A DNA stretch of 9,005 bases from an uncultured Dermatophilus sp. (GCA_945876925.1 CAMCQD010000049.1:1-9005), one strand, 5' to 3'. Positions 1 through 7,127 are shown, counted from the first letter of the stretch. Notes: generated by a model not told the origin, from the sequence alone. Translations and numbers: made by a program.

Positions 1-1145
1 AGGTGCGCCCGGACCGCGTCAGCGGCCTGGGCGTAGCCGAACCCTTTGCCCATGAGGAAGCGGACGAGCTTATCGAAGGCACGGGCCTCAGGGATGCGCC
101 GGCGCGCAAGGAGGGCGCGCGCCCGGGCGGCGTCCAGGGCAGCCAGGTTCGCAGTCCAGCCGCGCAGCACCTCCGCGACGGCGGCGCCGACCTCGGCGTC
201 ATCCCCGGCGGGGACGAGCCGTCCCGCCCCGGCCGGGCCGAGGTAGGCCCGCTGGCGGGGCAGGTCGGTGGAGACCACCGGCATCCCGCACGCCAGGTAC
301 TCCGACAGCTTGCTCGGCAGGGCGTCCCGGAAGGCGGGGGTATCGGCCAGCAGCGCCAGCCCGCACCAGGCCCCCGCGGCGAGCTGCCAGGACTCCCGCG
401 GTGGCCGGCGCCCGTGCAGGCGCACCCGGCGGGCCAGGCCGCCGGAGGCGAGCTCGTCCCGCAGCCGGCCGGCGTCGGCCGGGGCTACCGGACCCACGAT
501 GTCCAGGCTCCAGGCCGGTGCCAGGCGCAGCGCCTCCAGCATGGCGAACAGTCCCCGGGAGGCCCGCACGTCACCGATGTACACCGCGCGCGGCTGCTCC
601 CCGCGCGGCACCGGCTCAGGCAGCAGTGCCGGGACGGGCTCGTTCCGCACCACGAGGCGGTGCCGGGCAGTCAGCGGCGGCACGTGGTCGTCGGCCACGA
701 TCGTCAGCTCGGCCCGCTTCGCGACCTGGAGGAACGAGCGGACCAGTCCCGTCCCGAACAGTCCCGGGACACCTGCCAGCGACGCCGCCCAGGGGCGGTC
801 GCGCAGCAGCGCGGCGTAGTCCTCGTGCACATCCACCACGAGGACCCGCCCGGACAGCATGACGACCGCGCCCGCGGCGACCGCGGAGTCGGGGTCGAGG
901 GTGACGATGACCCTGCCCCCGGCCAGGGACGCCATCCGGGCCGCGAGCGTGGCCCTCCCGGCCATCCCGAGGCGGCGCCACGTCCGCACCCGCTCGCATC
1001 GCGGGGCATCCTCGACGCGGCCCAGCCCCAGCACCTCAACCGAGAACCCGCGCGCGACGAGCGCCCCGACCTCGCGGTGGAGCCGGGCATCGGCGACGTC
1101 GTGCCCGCTGGTGACGAATGAGACGTCGTATGAACTGGCAGGCAT
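1..1145 (-). CDS. GT4-type glycosyltransferase, partial at left edge
   Basis: This is a probable cytoplasmic, retaining GT-B glycosyltransferase that would add a sugar to a cell-envelope glycan. The frame is open for 381 codons from ATG 1145 to the edge, with no stop. The N-terminal half begins MPASSYDVSFVTSGHD and carries VDVHEDY near residues 104-110, the place where relatives have YDSHELW. The C-terminal half has YIGDVRASRG (189-198), typical of the interdomain region, and PSKLSEYLACGMPVVSTD (277-294), the donor-binding EX7E-like segment. No membrane helix is evident. The start lies 21 bp after the ABC ATPase stop, so co-expression is likely. A perfect hairpin fills that gap and may control translation. 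Residues from about 343 onward do not look like an ordinary GT4 tail and resemble the last repeat of RecX. The 3' end is outside the window. The family call is firm; donor and acceptor are unknown. Confidence 0.88.
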   Translation of the reverse strand, partial: MPASSYDVSFVTSGHDVADARLHREVGALVARGFSVEVLGLGRVEDAPRCERVRTWRRLGMAGRATLAARMASLAGGRVIVTLDPDSAVAAGAVVMLSGRVLVVDVHEDYAALLRDRPWAASLAGVPGLFGTGLVRSFLQVAKRAELTIVADDHVPPLTARHRLVVRNEPVPALLPEPVPRGEQPRAVYIGDVRASRGLFAMLEALRLAPAWSLDIVGPVAPADAGRLRDELASGGLARRVRLHGRRPPRESWQLAAGAWCGLALLADTPAFRDALPSKLSEYLACGMPVVSTDLPRQRAYLGPAGAGRLVPAGDDAEVGAAVAEVLRGWTANLAALDAARARALLARRRIPEARAFDKLVRFLMGKGFGYAQAADAVRAH

Positions 1146-1169
1146 GGATCAGCACTCGCCTGCTGATCA
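1146..1169 (-). promoter_or_regulatory. Hairpin between ATPase stop and glycosyltransferase start
   Basis: On the transcribed strand, GATCAGCA and TGCTGATC form a perfect 8-bp inverted repeat (1168-1161 and 1154-1147) around a six-base loop, GGCGAG. The left arm includes the last two bases of the ATPase TGA stop. The right arm ends one base before the next ATG (1145). The loop holds the only purine-rich, Shine-Dalgarno-like stretch at a usable distance, 9 bases from the ATG. Ribosomes finishing the ATPase would melt the stem, so coupling of the two genes is a reasonable inference. There is no T tract after it, so it is not a standard intrinsic terminator. Confidence 0.55.
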
Positions 1170-2228
1170 GAGTTCGTCCATGGCCGACGGCGTCTTGCCG
1201 ACCTTCACGAACTCGGTGTACGCGTCGATGCATTCTTCGGGTGAGGCGTGCATCATGACGCGGCCCTTGTGCAGCCAGATGCAGTCGTTGCACATCTCCT
1301 TGATGCTCGACAGGCCGTGCGACACGAGGAACATCGCCCGCGCGGAGGCGCGCAATTCAGCCATCTTGGCGGTCGCCTTCGCGCGGAAGGTCGCGTCACC
1401 GGTCGATAGCGCCTCGTCGATCATGAGGATGTCGGGTTTCATGTGCACGGCGACCGAGAACGCTAGCCGCGAGTACATCCCGGAACTGTACGTGCGCATC
1501 GGCGCGTCGATGAAGTCACCCAGCTCGGCCCATTCGGCGACCTGATTGGCGCGCTCTTCTACCTCAGCCCGGCTCAGGCCGGAGGCGAGCCCGCCCAGGA
1601 TGATGTTCTCCCGGCCGGAGAGCATGCCGTTGAAGCCGACGCCGAGCGCGAGCAGGGTACTCGCCCGGCCCCACACCTCGATGCGCCCGTGCGTGGGCGG
1701 CAGGATCCCGGCGATGGCGCGCATGATCGTCGACTTGCCGGCCCCGTTGGCGCCGATGATTCCCAGCGCGGTCCCGTTGGGGACGTCGAAGCTCACGTTG
1801 CTGACGGCATTGACCTCGATGAGCGCCCGCTCGCCGCGGCCCGCGCGGACGATCGCGTTCTTGAACGTCGGCACCCGCTCGAACGTCGTGCGGTACGTGA
1901 TGTGCAGGTGCTGCACGGAGACCGCCAGGTCGGTGCGGCCGGTGTTGTCGCGGAACTGCTCGCCCTCGCCGCGGTAGCGGATCGACTCTTTCCGGGCACC
2001 TTTGCCGGAGCGCATCGAGAAAATACCGCCGACCAGGTCAGCGCCCGTCCCCGCGCCCTTGCCGGATTCGGCGGCCGCCCGCTCGGCAGACGCTGCCTGC
2101 GCTTTCTGCAGCGCCTCCCGGGCATCGCCCGAGGCTCCCTTGCGGGTGACCTGGCCGCCGGCGCCGGGGGCACCTGAGGCCGGCCCCGGGCCCGCCTGCT
2201 TCTTCTTAGAGCCGAACAGCGAAATCAC
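1167..2228 (-). CDS. ABC transporter ATPase for polysaccharide/teichoic acid export (Wzt/TagH type)
   Basis: This is the ATP-hydrolysing subunit of a two-part glycan exporter, acting on the inner face of the membrane with the permease encoded just upstream. In the 353-residue product I see Walker A GANGAGKST (159-167), the export-type segment LLALGVGFNGMLSGRENI (192-209), the variant signature YSSGMYSRLAFS (247-258), Walker B ILMIDEA (267-273) and H-loop SHG (303-305). The ATPase fold starts near residue 100. The first ~97 residues are an Ala/Gly/Lys-rich extension of no recognised fold. The protein ends soon after the ATPase domain, so it lacks the C-terminal carbohydrate-binding domain of many Wzt proteins. 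The GTG start overlaps the permease by 23 bp and its AGGGAG motif sits only one base away, so initiation probably depends on coupling. ATG at 2015 would give a more ordinary length of 282 residues. Confidence 0.93.
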   Translation of the reverse strand: MISLFGSKKKQAGPGPASGAPGAGGQVTRKGASGDAREALQKAQAASAERAAAESGKGAGTGADLVGGIFSMRSGKGARKESIRYRGEGEQFRDNTGRTDLAVSVQHLHITYRTTFERVPTFKNAIVRAGRGERALIEVNAVSNVSFDVPNGTALGIIGANGAGKSTIMRAIAGILPPTHGRIEVWGRASTLLALGVGFNGMLSGRENIILGGLASGLSRAEVEERANQVAEWAELGDFIDAPMRTYSSGMYSRLAFSVAVHMKPDILMIDEALSTGDATFRAKATAKMAELRASARAMFLVSHGLSSIKEMCNDCIWLHKGRVMMHASPEECIDAYTEFVKVGKTPSAMDEL

Positions 2229-3105
2229 GCTCCCTGGAGAGGAAGAAGAAACTACCGGCCACCAGGGACACCGTGGCCCAGCCGATTGCCAGCAGCCACA
2301 TGTGCCACGGCGGGAACACGCCGTTCTGCAGCGCTTCGCTATAACCGCCGATGATCGAGTAGAGCGGGTTCAGCGGCGAGAGCATGCGCATGATGTGATG
2401 CCGGCTGATCTCAGCCATGGTCATGAGGACCGGCGAGATGTAGAGCCAGATCCGCATGATGTACGGCAGGAAGCTGGAGGTGTCCCGGAAATACACCTGC
2501 GAGGCCGCGAAGAGAGCGGCCAGGCCGGTCGCGAAGACGGTCAGGAAGAACAAGAACAACGGTGCCGCCACGAATGTGGCGAGCGTCCACGGGTTACCCG
2601 CGAGGATATGAAAGATCAGATAGACCGGAATCGTCGGGAAAAACCGGTACAGGGCAGTCCGGACGGCGCCAATCGGTAGCAGCAGCCGAGGGAAAGCCGT
2701 ATTGACGACCATCTTCCCGGCTCCGGTCACCGAGGATGCCCCCGTGAGCACGGCACCCTGGAAGAAGTAATACACGAAGATGCCGCCGGTGATGTGGGCG
2801 AGCAGCGAGGGGTTGAACCCGGAGTTCTTGAGCGCCGACACGAGCAGGAAGTAGACGAGCGCGAGCAGCAGCGGGTTGATGACGAGCCACGCCTGCCCGA
2901 AGAAGGTCATGGTATTCGCTGCCCGCATACCTGCCCGGGAATTCTCGATGGCGAATTCCCGGCGCTTCCACAGATCGCGGAAGTACACCCGCAGATCGGG
3001 CAGCCCGGCCCGGTGCGGCTCGTAGCAGTGGTAGGCCGGCGTCCCGTCGCCGGAAGGGACCGGGCCTTCTGCGCCGCCCGCGGGCGCATCGGCAGCCGTG
3101 CTCAC
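2206..3105 (-). CDS. ABC-2 type glycan export permease (Wzm/TagG type)
   Basis: This is the membrane channel half of the glycan exporter that pairs with the ATPase downstream. The 299-residue product has an N-terminal cytoplasmic stretch, with an amphipathic segment DLRVYFRDLWKRREF (37-51). About six membrane helices follow, near residues 72-92, 104-123, 145-168, 174-200, 214-232 and 268-288. Family hallmarks are FPRLLLP (138-144), SQVYFRDTS (202-210) before helix 5 and LNPLYSIIGGYSEAL (245-259). The start is a GTG whose last bases form the TGA stop of the preceding glycosyltransferase (GTGA, 4-bp overlap). A GAGG motif lies eight bases upstream. The C-terminus overlaps the ATPase start by 23 bp. 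The family also exports O-antigens and wall teichoic acids; the neighbouring LCP gene favours a wall glycopolymer here. Confidence 0.93.
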   Translation of the reverse strand: MSTAADAPAGGAEGPVPSGDGTPAYHCYEPHRAGLPDLRVYFRDLWKRREFAIENSRAGMRAANTMTFFGQAWLVINPLLLALVYFLLVSALKNSGFNPSLLAHITGGIFVYYFFQGAVLTGASSVTGAGKMVVNTAFPRLLLPIGAVRTALYRFFPTIPVYLIFHILAGNPWTLATFVAAPLFLFFLTVFATGLAALFAASQVYFRDTSSFLPYIMRIWLYISPVLMTMAEISRHHIMRMLSPLNPLYSIIGGYSEALQNGVFPPWHMWLLAIGWATVSLVAGSFFFLSRERDFAVRL

Positions 3106-4388
3106 CGCGGGCGCCTCATCGTCGAGCTGGCGCGGCGCACGAGCCTGGTGAGCGCATCTGTCACCGTCATCGATCGTCCTTCCGCTTTCGATATCGCTCC
3201 GGCCGCAGGCGGTGCCGCCCCGGACAGGGACTCATACACGCTGAGGAGCGCGGCACCGTCCCGGTCCCAGCTGAGCTCGGCCTGGGCCGCGGCGACCGCG
3301 CGCTTCAGGTACGGATAGTCCGTCACGGCGGCGGTGACGGCCCGTTCCAGGTCAGCCGGATCACCAGGACGATACAGCGTCCCCAGCCCGTAACGGCGGA
3401 CCACCGCCGCCAGCTCGCCCAGGTCGGAGGCGACGACGGGCACCCCGGCGCGCACCGCGTGAAACAGCTTGTTCGGCAGCGCCAGGCGATGATTCTCCCA
3501 GCCCGGCGCCAGCGCAACGAGCACCAGCCCGGCCCGGCGCAGATGCGCGTCCACCTCATCCGGCGGGCACGGCGGCTCCAGCTGCACGGCCTGGCGTTCG
3601 AATCCGGCGAGCCACGTGGTGTCCGCCGGGCCCATGAGCACCACGCCGATGCCCCGCCCGGCCAGCCCGGGCGAGGCCGCGGCCAGGGTCTCCAGTTCGC
3701 GGTGAGCGCCGATGCGCCCGGCGTAGATCAGCCCGCCGGGAGCGTCGGGCAGCGCAGGCATGGCAGCCTGCTCGGCATCGGTCCGGGGCGCGAATGAGTT
3801 GCGCACGACGACGATCCGCTGCCAGCCGTACCGGTGCCGCAGCGCCCCGGCGACCCCGTCGCCGACGGTGATCACCGCGGCGGCCTGCCGGCCCAGGAGC
3901 GCCTCGGCGCGGCGCTCACGGGCGTCCTGCAGCGGGGTGGGCCGGTACTCGCGGGAACGCCCCGCCCACAGCTCGTGACTGTCGTAGATCAGCGGCACGC
4001 CCTTGGCTGCTGCGATACGGGCACCGGTCTCCAGGGCGGTGAAATCGTGCGCGTGCACCACGTCGGCCCTCACCCCGGCGGCGATCTGCCCGGCGGCGGC
4101 CCCGAACCTGCGGAAAGTGGAGTTACGATGCGCGGGCAGCATCATCCAGCGGGCGAGCCGCAGATGCGGCGGCAGGGCGCGCGCGGACAGCGACGGGGCC
4201 CCGGCTTTGCGGAACACCGAGGAGGCGCCGGCCGAGGAGATCGTCACGCCTGCGGGCGGCACGAAATCAGCCGGCACGTTCTTACCGATGATGTGAACGG
4301 TGTGCCCGGCCGCGACCAGCGTGGTCGCCTCCTTGAGGACGCGCGCGTCAGTGGCGACCGAGGTCGCCACGATCATGAGAGATTTCAC
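3102..4388 (-). CDS. GT4-type glycosyltransferase
   Basis: This is a probable retaining GT-B glycosyltransferase that would extend the glycan in the cytoplasm. The 428-residue product starts with MKSLMIVATSVATDARVLKEA, the Rossmann strand and glycine/arginine region typical of GT4. It has HAHD (112-115), YDSHELW (135-141), IYAGRIGAHRELE (221-233) at the start of the second domain, and NKLFHAVRAGVPVVASDLGE (306-325), the donor-binding block. Residues 391-428 form an extra tail with a basic end, ASSTMRRPR. The gene overlaps the permease by 4 bp, so it belongs to the same transcript. The GTG start has no clear ribosome binding site and may be read as a leaderless message; ATG at codon 5 (4376) is the alternative. 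Sugar specificity is unknown. Confidence 0.92.
   Translation of the reverse strand: MKSLMIVATSVATDARVLKEATTLVAAGHTVHIIGKNVPADFVPPAGVTISSAGASSVFRKAGAPSLSARALPPHLRLARWMMLPAHRNSTFRRFGAAAGQIAAGVRADVVHAHDFTALETGARIAAAKGVPLIYDSHELWAGRSREYRPTPLQDARERRAEALLGRQAAAVITVGDGVAGALRHRYGWQRIVVVRNSFAPRTDAEQAAMPALPDAPGGLIYAGRIGAHRELETLAAASPGLAGRGIGVVLMGPADTTWLAGFERQAVQLEPPCPPDEVDAHLRRAGLVLVALAPGWENHRLALPNKLFHAVRAGVPVVASDLGELAAVVRRYGLGTLYRPGDPADLERAVTAAVTDYPYLKRAVAAAQAELSWDRDGAALLSVYESLSGAAPPAAGAISKAEGRSMTVTDALTRLVRRASSTMRRPR
3168..3183 (-). promoter_or_regulatory. Internal ribosome binding site and ATG near the 3' end of the glycosyltransferase
   Basis: GGAAGGA (3183-3177) precedes an in-frame ATG (3170-3168) by six bases, a better initiation signal than that of most genes in this window. 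It would give a 22-residue basic peptide starting MTVTDALTRLVRR and ending at the TGA that overlaps the permease GTG. It may simply load ribosomes so that they terminate and restart at the permease. It could also be chance, since it lies inside a coding region. Confidence 0.3.
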
Positions 4389-4555
4389 TAACCGGCGAGC
4401 CTAGCAGGTGAGCGCGGGGCAGGCCCCGGACCGGCACCGGCGTCCTGCCGCGCTGGCGTGCCCGCTCCAGGCCCGCTGCGGCACGGCACCCGCCCGCGCC
4501 GCGCGCCCCCGGCTCTTCCCCGCCTGGCCGGCCATCGGCCCCGGCGGATCGGCTC
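4389..4555. other. 167-bp intergenic region with possible leaderless -10 element
   Basis: This is the largest gap inside the glycan module, between the family 2 enzyme and the GT4 enzyme. It is very G+C-rich. On the transcribed strand TAGGCT (4403-4398) lies nine bases before the GTG start, where a -10 element for a leaderless message would be expected. No -35 match stands out. CGGGG/CCCCG (4415-4419 with 4424-4428) forms a five-bp stem. There is no T tract, so I do not call a terminator. No small ORF here looks like a gene. Confidence 0.35.
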
Positions 4556-5557
4556 CTAGCCCGCGTGCTCCCGCGGGGCGCGCAGCCGCCTGGGGCTGGT
4601 GAGGAACCCGATCCCCCAGGACCAGTGCATGGTGGCCAGCACCGGGGGGATGAGCGCGCGCACGCCCGGCTCCTCCCCCGCTCCGGCGGCGATGCCCCCG
4701 GCGACGATGCCGCCCAGGTAGGCGGCCGGCACGAGCCAGGCCGGGCGCCATGCCAGGCCGGCCAGCGCCGCGGCGGTGGTACCCGCGACCATCAGCGGCG
4801 GCGCCAGGTAGCGCAGGTTGATGGTGCCCTCGTGCCGGGCGGCGACCACCCGGCGCCAGCGCCCGTAGTTGAGGTACTGCTGCGCCAGCGCCCGGAAGGA
4901 CCCGCGCGGCCGGTACGTCACCGACAGGTCGGGGGTGAACCAGACCAGCCCGCCCGCCTCGCGGATGCGGTGGTTGAGTTCCCAGTCCTGGGCGCGGGCG
5001 AAGTGGGGGTCGTACCCGCCGGCCCGCTCCAGCGTCTCCCGGCGGAACACCCCCAGGTAGACCGTGTCGGCCGCCCCCGCGCCGCCGCCGACGTGGAACC
5101 GGGCGTTGCCCACTCCGATCTTGCTGCGCATGGCGCACGCGACGGCCTTCTCGAACACCGTGGTGCCCTGGGCGTCCATGATGCCGCCGACGTTGTCCGC
5201 ACCGACCCGCAGCAGTTCGCTCACGGCGGTGGCGATATACCCCTCGGACAGTTCGGCGTGCCCGTCCACGCGCACGACGACCGGGTTGGCCGAGGCCGCG
5301 ATGCCGGCGTTGAGGCCGTCGGGAGTGCGGCCGCTGGGGTTGTCCACCACGCGCACCCGCGCATCCCCCGCGGCCAGCCCGTCGGCGACCTCACGGGTCC
5401 GGTCGCGGCTGGGACCGACGGCGAGCACGACCTCCATGCCGCCGGGGTACTCCTGGGCGAGCACGCGCGTCACGGCGGCGCGCAGGTGCCGCTCCTCGTT
5501 GAGCACCGGCATGATGACGCTGACGGCGGGCCAGCTGGTTGCCTCCGTTGGTTCCAT
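4556..5557 (-). CDS. Family 2 glycosyltransferase, ExoA-like, with C-terminal membrane helices
   Basis: This is a GT-A fold enzyme expected to add a sugar to a lipid-linked glycan at the inner membrane face. The 333-residue product begins with the standard GT2 opening VSVIMPVLNEERHL (12-25). It continues with VGPSRDRT (47-54), a DGH variant of the DxD metal site (98-100), GGGAG (157-161) and AQDWELNHRIREAGG (189-203), which supplies the catalytic acid/base region. QYLNYGRWRR (227-236) follows. Three hydrophobic stretches lie near 251-269, 273-292 and 300-320. The set resembles succinoglycan ExoA. I chose ATG 5557 because the GT2 fold starts 11 residues later; the upstream in-frame extension to 5668 overlaps the LCP end and is Arg-rich. 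A weak GAGGG lies ten bases before the ATG. The gap to the LCP gene is 50 bp, which suggests one operon. Confidence 0.92.
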   Translation of the reverse strand: MEPTEATSWPAVSVIMPVLNEERHLRAAVTRVLAQEYPGGMEVVLAVGPSRDRTREVADGLAAGDARVRVVDNPSGRTPDGLNAGIAASANPVVVRVDGHAELSEGYIATAVSELLRVGADNVGGIMDAQGTTVFEKAVACAMRSKIGVGNARFHVGGGAGAADTVYLGVFRRETLERAGGYDPHFARAQDWELNHRIREAGGLVWFTPDLSVTYRPRGSFRALAQQYLNYGRWRRVVAARHEGTINLRYLAPPLMVAGTTAAALAGLAWRPAWLVPAAYLGGIVAGGIAAGAGEEPGVRALIPPVLATMHWSWGIGFLTSPRRLRAPREHAG

Positions 5558-5607
5558 CGCTGTGGCACCCTCGCTTCCGCCTCGCTGGCGCGGCCGGTAT
5601 CCGGTAC

Positions 5608-7113
5608 TCACGGAACGGAGCACACCGGAGCCGCAGTTTCCGCGACGAGCGTAGACGTTCCACGCCACTGCCGGGCTGCGGTGAGCCGCACCGGCCCGGC
5701 CCCGGCCAGCGGCGAGGCTGCGGCGGTGGCCGCCGGGCCGGTCGGCTCCGCCTCACCGGACTCCTCGATGGTGCGCCTGACGGTGTCCCGGATGACCTGC
5801 GGGTCGTACTCCCACGGGTTGATCAGCGGGGGCACGAAGTTGACGCTCTTCATCGGCTGCGAGCGGGCCCGCAGCGCCAGATCGCCCATGGTGCCCAGCT
5901 GGCCGGCGGGGATGTCGGTGACCAGGGTGCTGCCCGCGGCCCCGGCGATCCCCTGGAACTTGGTGATCACGGTGCGCGGATCCAGCTGGCGCAGCATCGC
6001 GGTGATGACGCACTTCTGGCGTTCCATCCGCTCGTAGTTCGTCGAGCCCTCCCGGGAGCGCGCGTACCACAGGGCGTGATAGCCGTCGAGCCGCTGCGTG
6101 CCGGGCTGGATGTAGCCCTTGACCGGCGAGGACCCGCCGCCTATCGGGGTAGCCTTGCCGACGTTGACCTCGATGCCGCCGACGGCGTCGATGAACCGCT
6201 GGAACCCCTTGAGGTCGACCATCGCGTAGTACTGGATGTCCAGCCCGGACAGCGACTCGACGGCCTCCTCGGTGGCGACCAGCCCGGGATCCTTAGTGCC
6301 CTCGGGGAACTGGCTGGCGTTCTCCTGGCCCCACTGGTACAGCGCGTTGAGCAGGCACTGGTCGCCGCAGTTCCAGCCCCCGGGCATGAGCCGGGCCATG
6401 ACCGAGCCGGGCCGGAAGTTGATGTTCTCGGTGTCCCGGGCGAACCCGAACAGCGCCGTGCGCCCGTTGAATACGTCCACGCTGGCCACCATGATCGTGT
6501 CGGGGCGCATCCCGACCCGGTCGGCGCCGGAGTCCCCGCCGAGCAGCAGGATGTTGTACCGCCCGTTGCTGGGACTGGCCACCGTGCCGGAGCTGAAGAC
6601 CGAGCCGAAGGTGGCCGCGCTGATCCGGGCGGCGTTGGCACCCCAGGCGAGGGTGCCGCTGGTCACGAGGATGAGCGCGGAGGTCACCCCGGCGACCCAG
6701 CGGCGCGTGGGGGGAGGCAGCAGCGCGGGCCGCGTGAGGCGCCACGTATCGACGAAAAGGTATGCCCAGCCGATCGCCAGCACGGCCAGGATCAGCGCCA
6801 GCACGATCAGCACCAGCGGGCGGGCGAGCAGGTTGATGACCAGTGCCCGCCTGATCCACAGCAGCAGTCCCGCCAGCAGGAGCGTGCCCGCAGCGCCGAG
6901 GAACGCCTTCAGGGCGATCCGCCCGGTCGTACGATTACCGGCGACGATCTGGGCCGTACCGGGCGCGATCAGGGTGAGTGCCAGCAGCGAGAATGCCCGC
7001 CGTTTACGCAGTCTGGGAGAGATGAGCTCGGGGCTGGCGAGGCTGCGTGAACCGCCGCGGCCCACCACGGTGTCCCCGTCGCGGGCGCGTGCGCGCCTTG
7101 TGCCAGCCGTCAT
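5608..7113 (-). CDS. LCP (LytR-CpsA-Psr) family glycopolymer transferase with four-helix N-terminus
   Basis: LCP proteins move a glycopolymer from its polyprenyl-phosphate carrier onto peptidoglycan (or arabinogalactan in mycolata) outside the membrane. The 501-residue product has hydrophobic segments near 41-58, 68-88, 97-121 and 138-158. The LCP domain follows, from about 186 to 375. It begins YNILLLGGDSGADRVGMRPDT (186-206), then FGFARDTENINF (222-233), and ends with LWYARSREGSTNYERMERQ (348-366). These hold the conserved Arg and Asp residues that bind pyrophosphate and metal. NCGDQC (248-253) gives two close cysteines that could form a disulphide. N359 stands where many relatives have Asp. 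The N-terminal PGTAQIVAGN block resembles the TM2-like region seen in some actinobacterial LCP proteins. No Shine-Dalgarno precedes the ATG. The neighbouring exporter and transferases support a role in wall-polymer attachment. Confidence 0.93.
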   Translation of the reverse strand: MTAGTRRARARDGDTVVGRGGSRSLASPELISPRLRKRRAFSLLALTLIAPGTAQIVAGNRTTGRIALKAFLGAAGTLLLAGLLLWIRRALVINLLARPLVLIVLALILAVLAIGWAYLFVDTWRLTRPALLPPPTRRWVAGVTSALILVTSGTLAWGANAARISAATFGSVFSSGTVASPSNGRYNILLLGGDSGADRVGMRPDTIMVASVDVFNGRTALFGFARDTENINFRPGSVMARLMPGGWNCGDQCLLNALYQWGQENASQFPEGTKDPGLVATEEAVESLSGLDIQYYAMVDLKGFQRFIDAVGGIEVNVGKATPIGGGSSPVKGYIQPGTQRLDGYHALWYARSREGSTNYERMERQKCVITAMLRQLDPRTVITKFQGIAGAAGSTLVTDIPAGQLGTMGDLALRARSQPMKSVNFVPPLINPWEYDPQVIRDTVRRTIEESGEAEPTGPAATAAASPLAGAGPVRLTAARQWRGTSTLVAETAAPVCSVP

Positions 7114-7127
7114 AGTTGAGCAGTATC
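7114..7127 (-). promoter_or_regulatory. Possible leaderless promoter -10 for the LCP gene
   Basis: GATACT (7127-7122, five of six matches to TATACT) lies eight bases before the LCP ATG. This would place the transcription start at or next to the start codon. The absence of a Shine-Dalgarno sequence in the 25 bases upstream agrees with leaderless translation. No -35 hexamer is visible at 16-18 bp spacing, so the call is weak. The 89-bp gap holds a five-bp CCGCC/GGCGG stem and no T tract. Confidence 0.3.

Noticed and set aside
3..1121. Plus-strand open frame covering the left end
   Set aside because: It is antisense to the GT4 gene at 1-1145, which has a coherent domain order. The plus frame has no motif.
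4415..4428. Possible terminator stem after the GT2 gene
   Set aside because: The stem is only five to six bp, in very G+C-rich sequence, and no T tract follows on either strand.
4401..5138. Minus-strand frame extending through the 167-bp gap
   Set aside because: It is out of phase with the GT2 gene over most of its length and is Arg/Pro/Gly-rich. No start signal or domain is visible.
5558..5668. N-terminal extension of the GT2 enzyme from the upstream ATG at 5668
   Set aside because: It overlaps the LCP coding end by 61 bp, is Arg-rich and lies outside the GT2 fold. ATG 5557 gives a normal family start.
4565..6037. Long plus-strand open frame opposite the family 2 glycosyltransferase and LCP end
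   Set aside because: It runs across two real minus-strand genes and has only shadow-like composition.
5539..7050. Long plus-strand open frame of about 500 codons opposite the LCP gene
   Set aside because: It is antisense to a gene with clear LCP motifs. Its translation is Arg/Gly/Pro/His-rich without recognisable motifs, as expected for a high-GC shadow frame.
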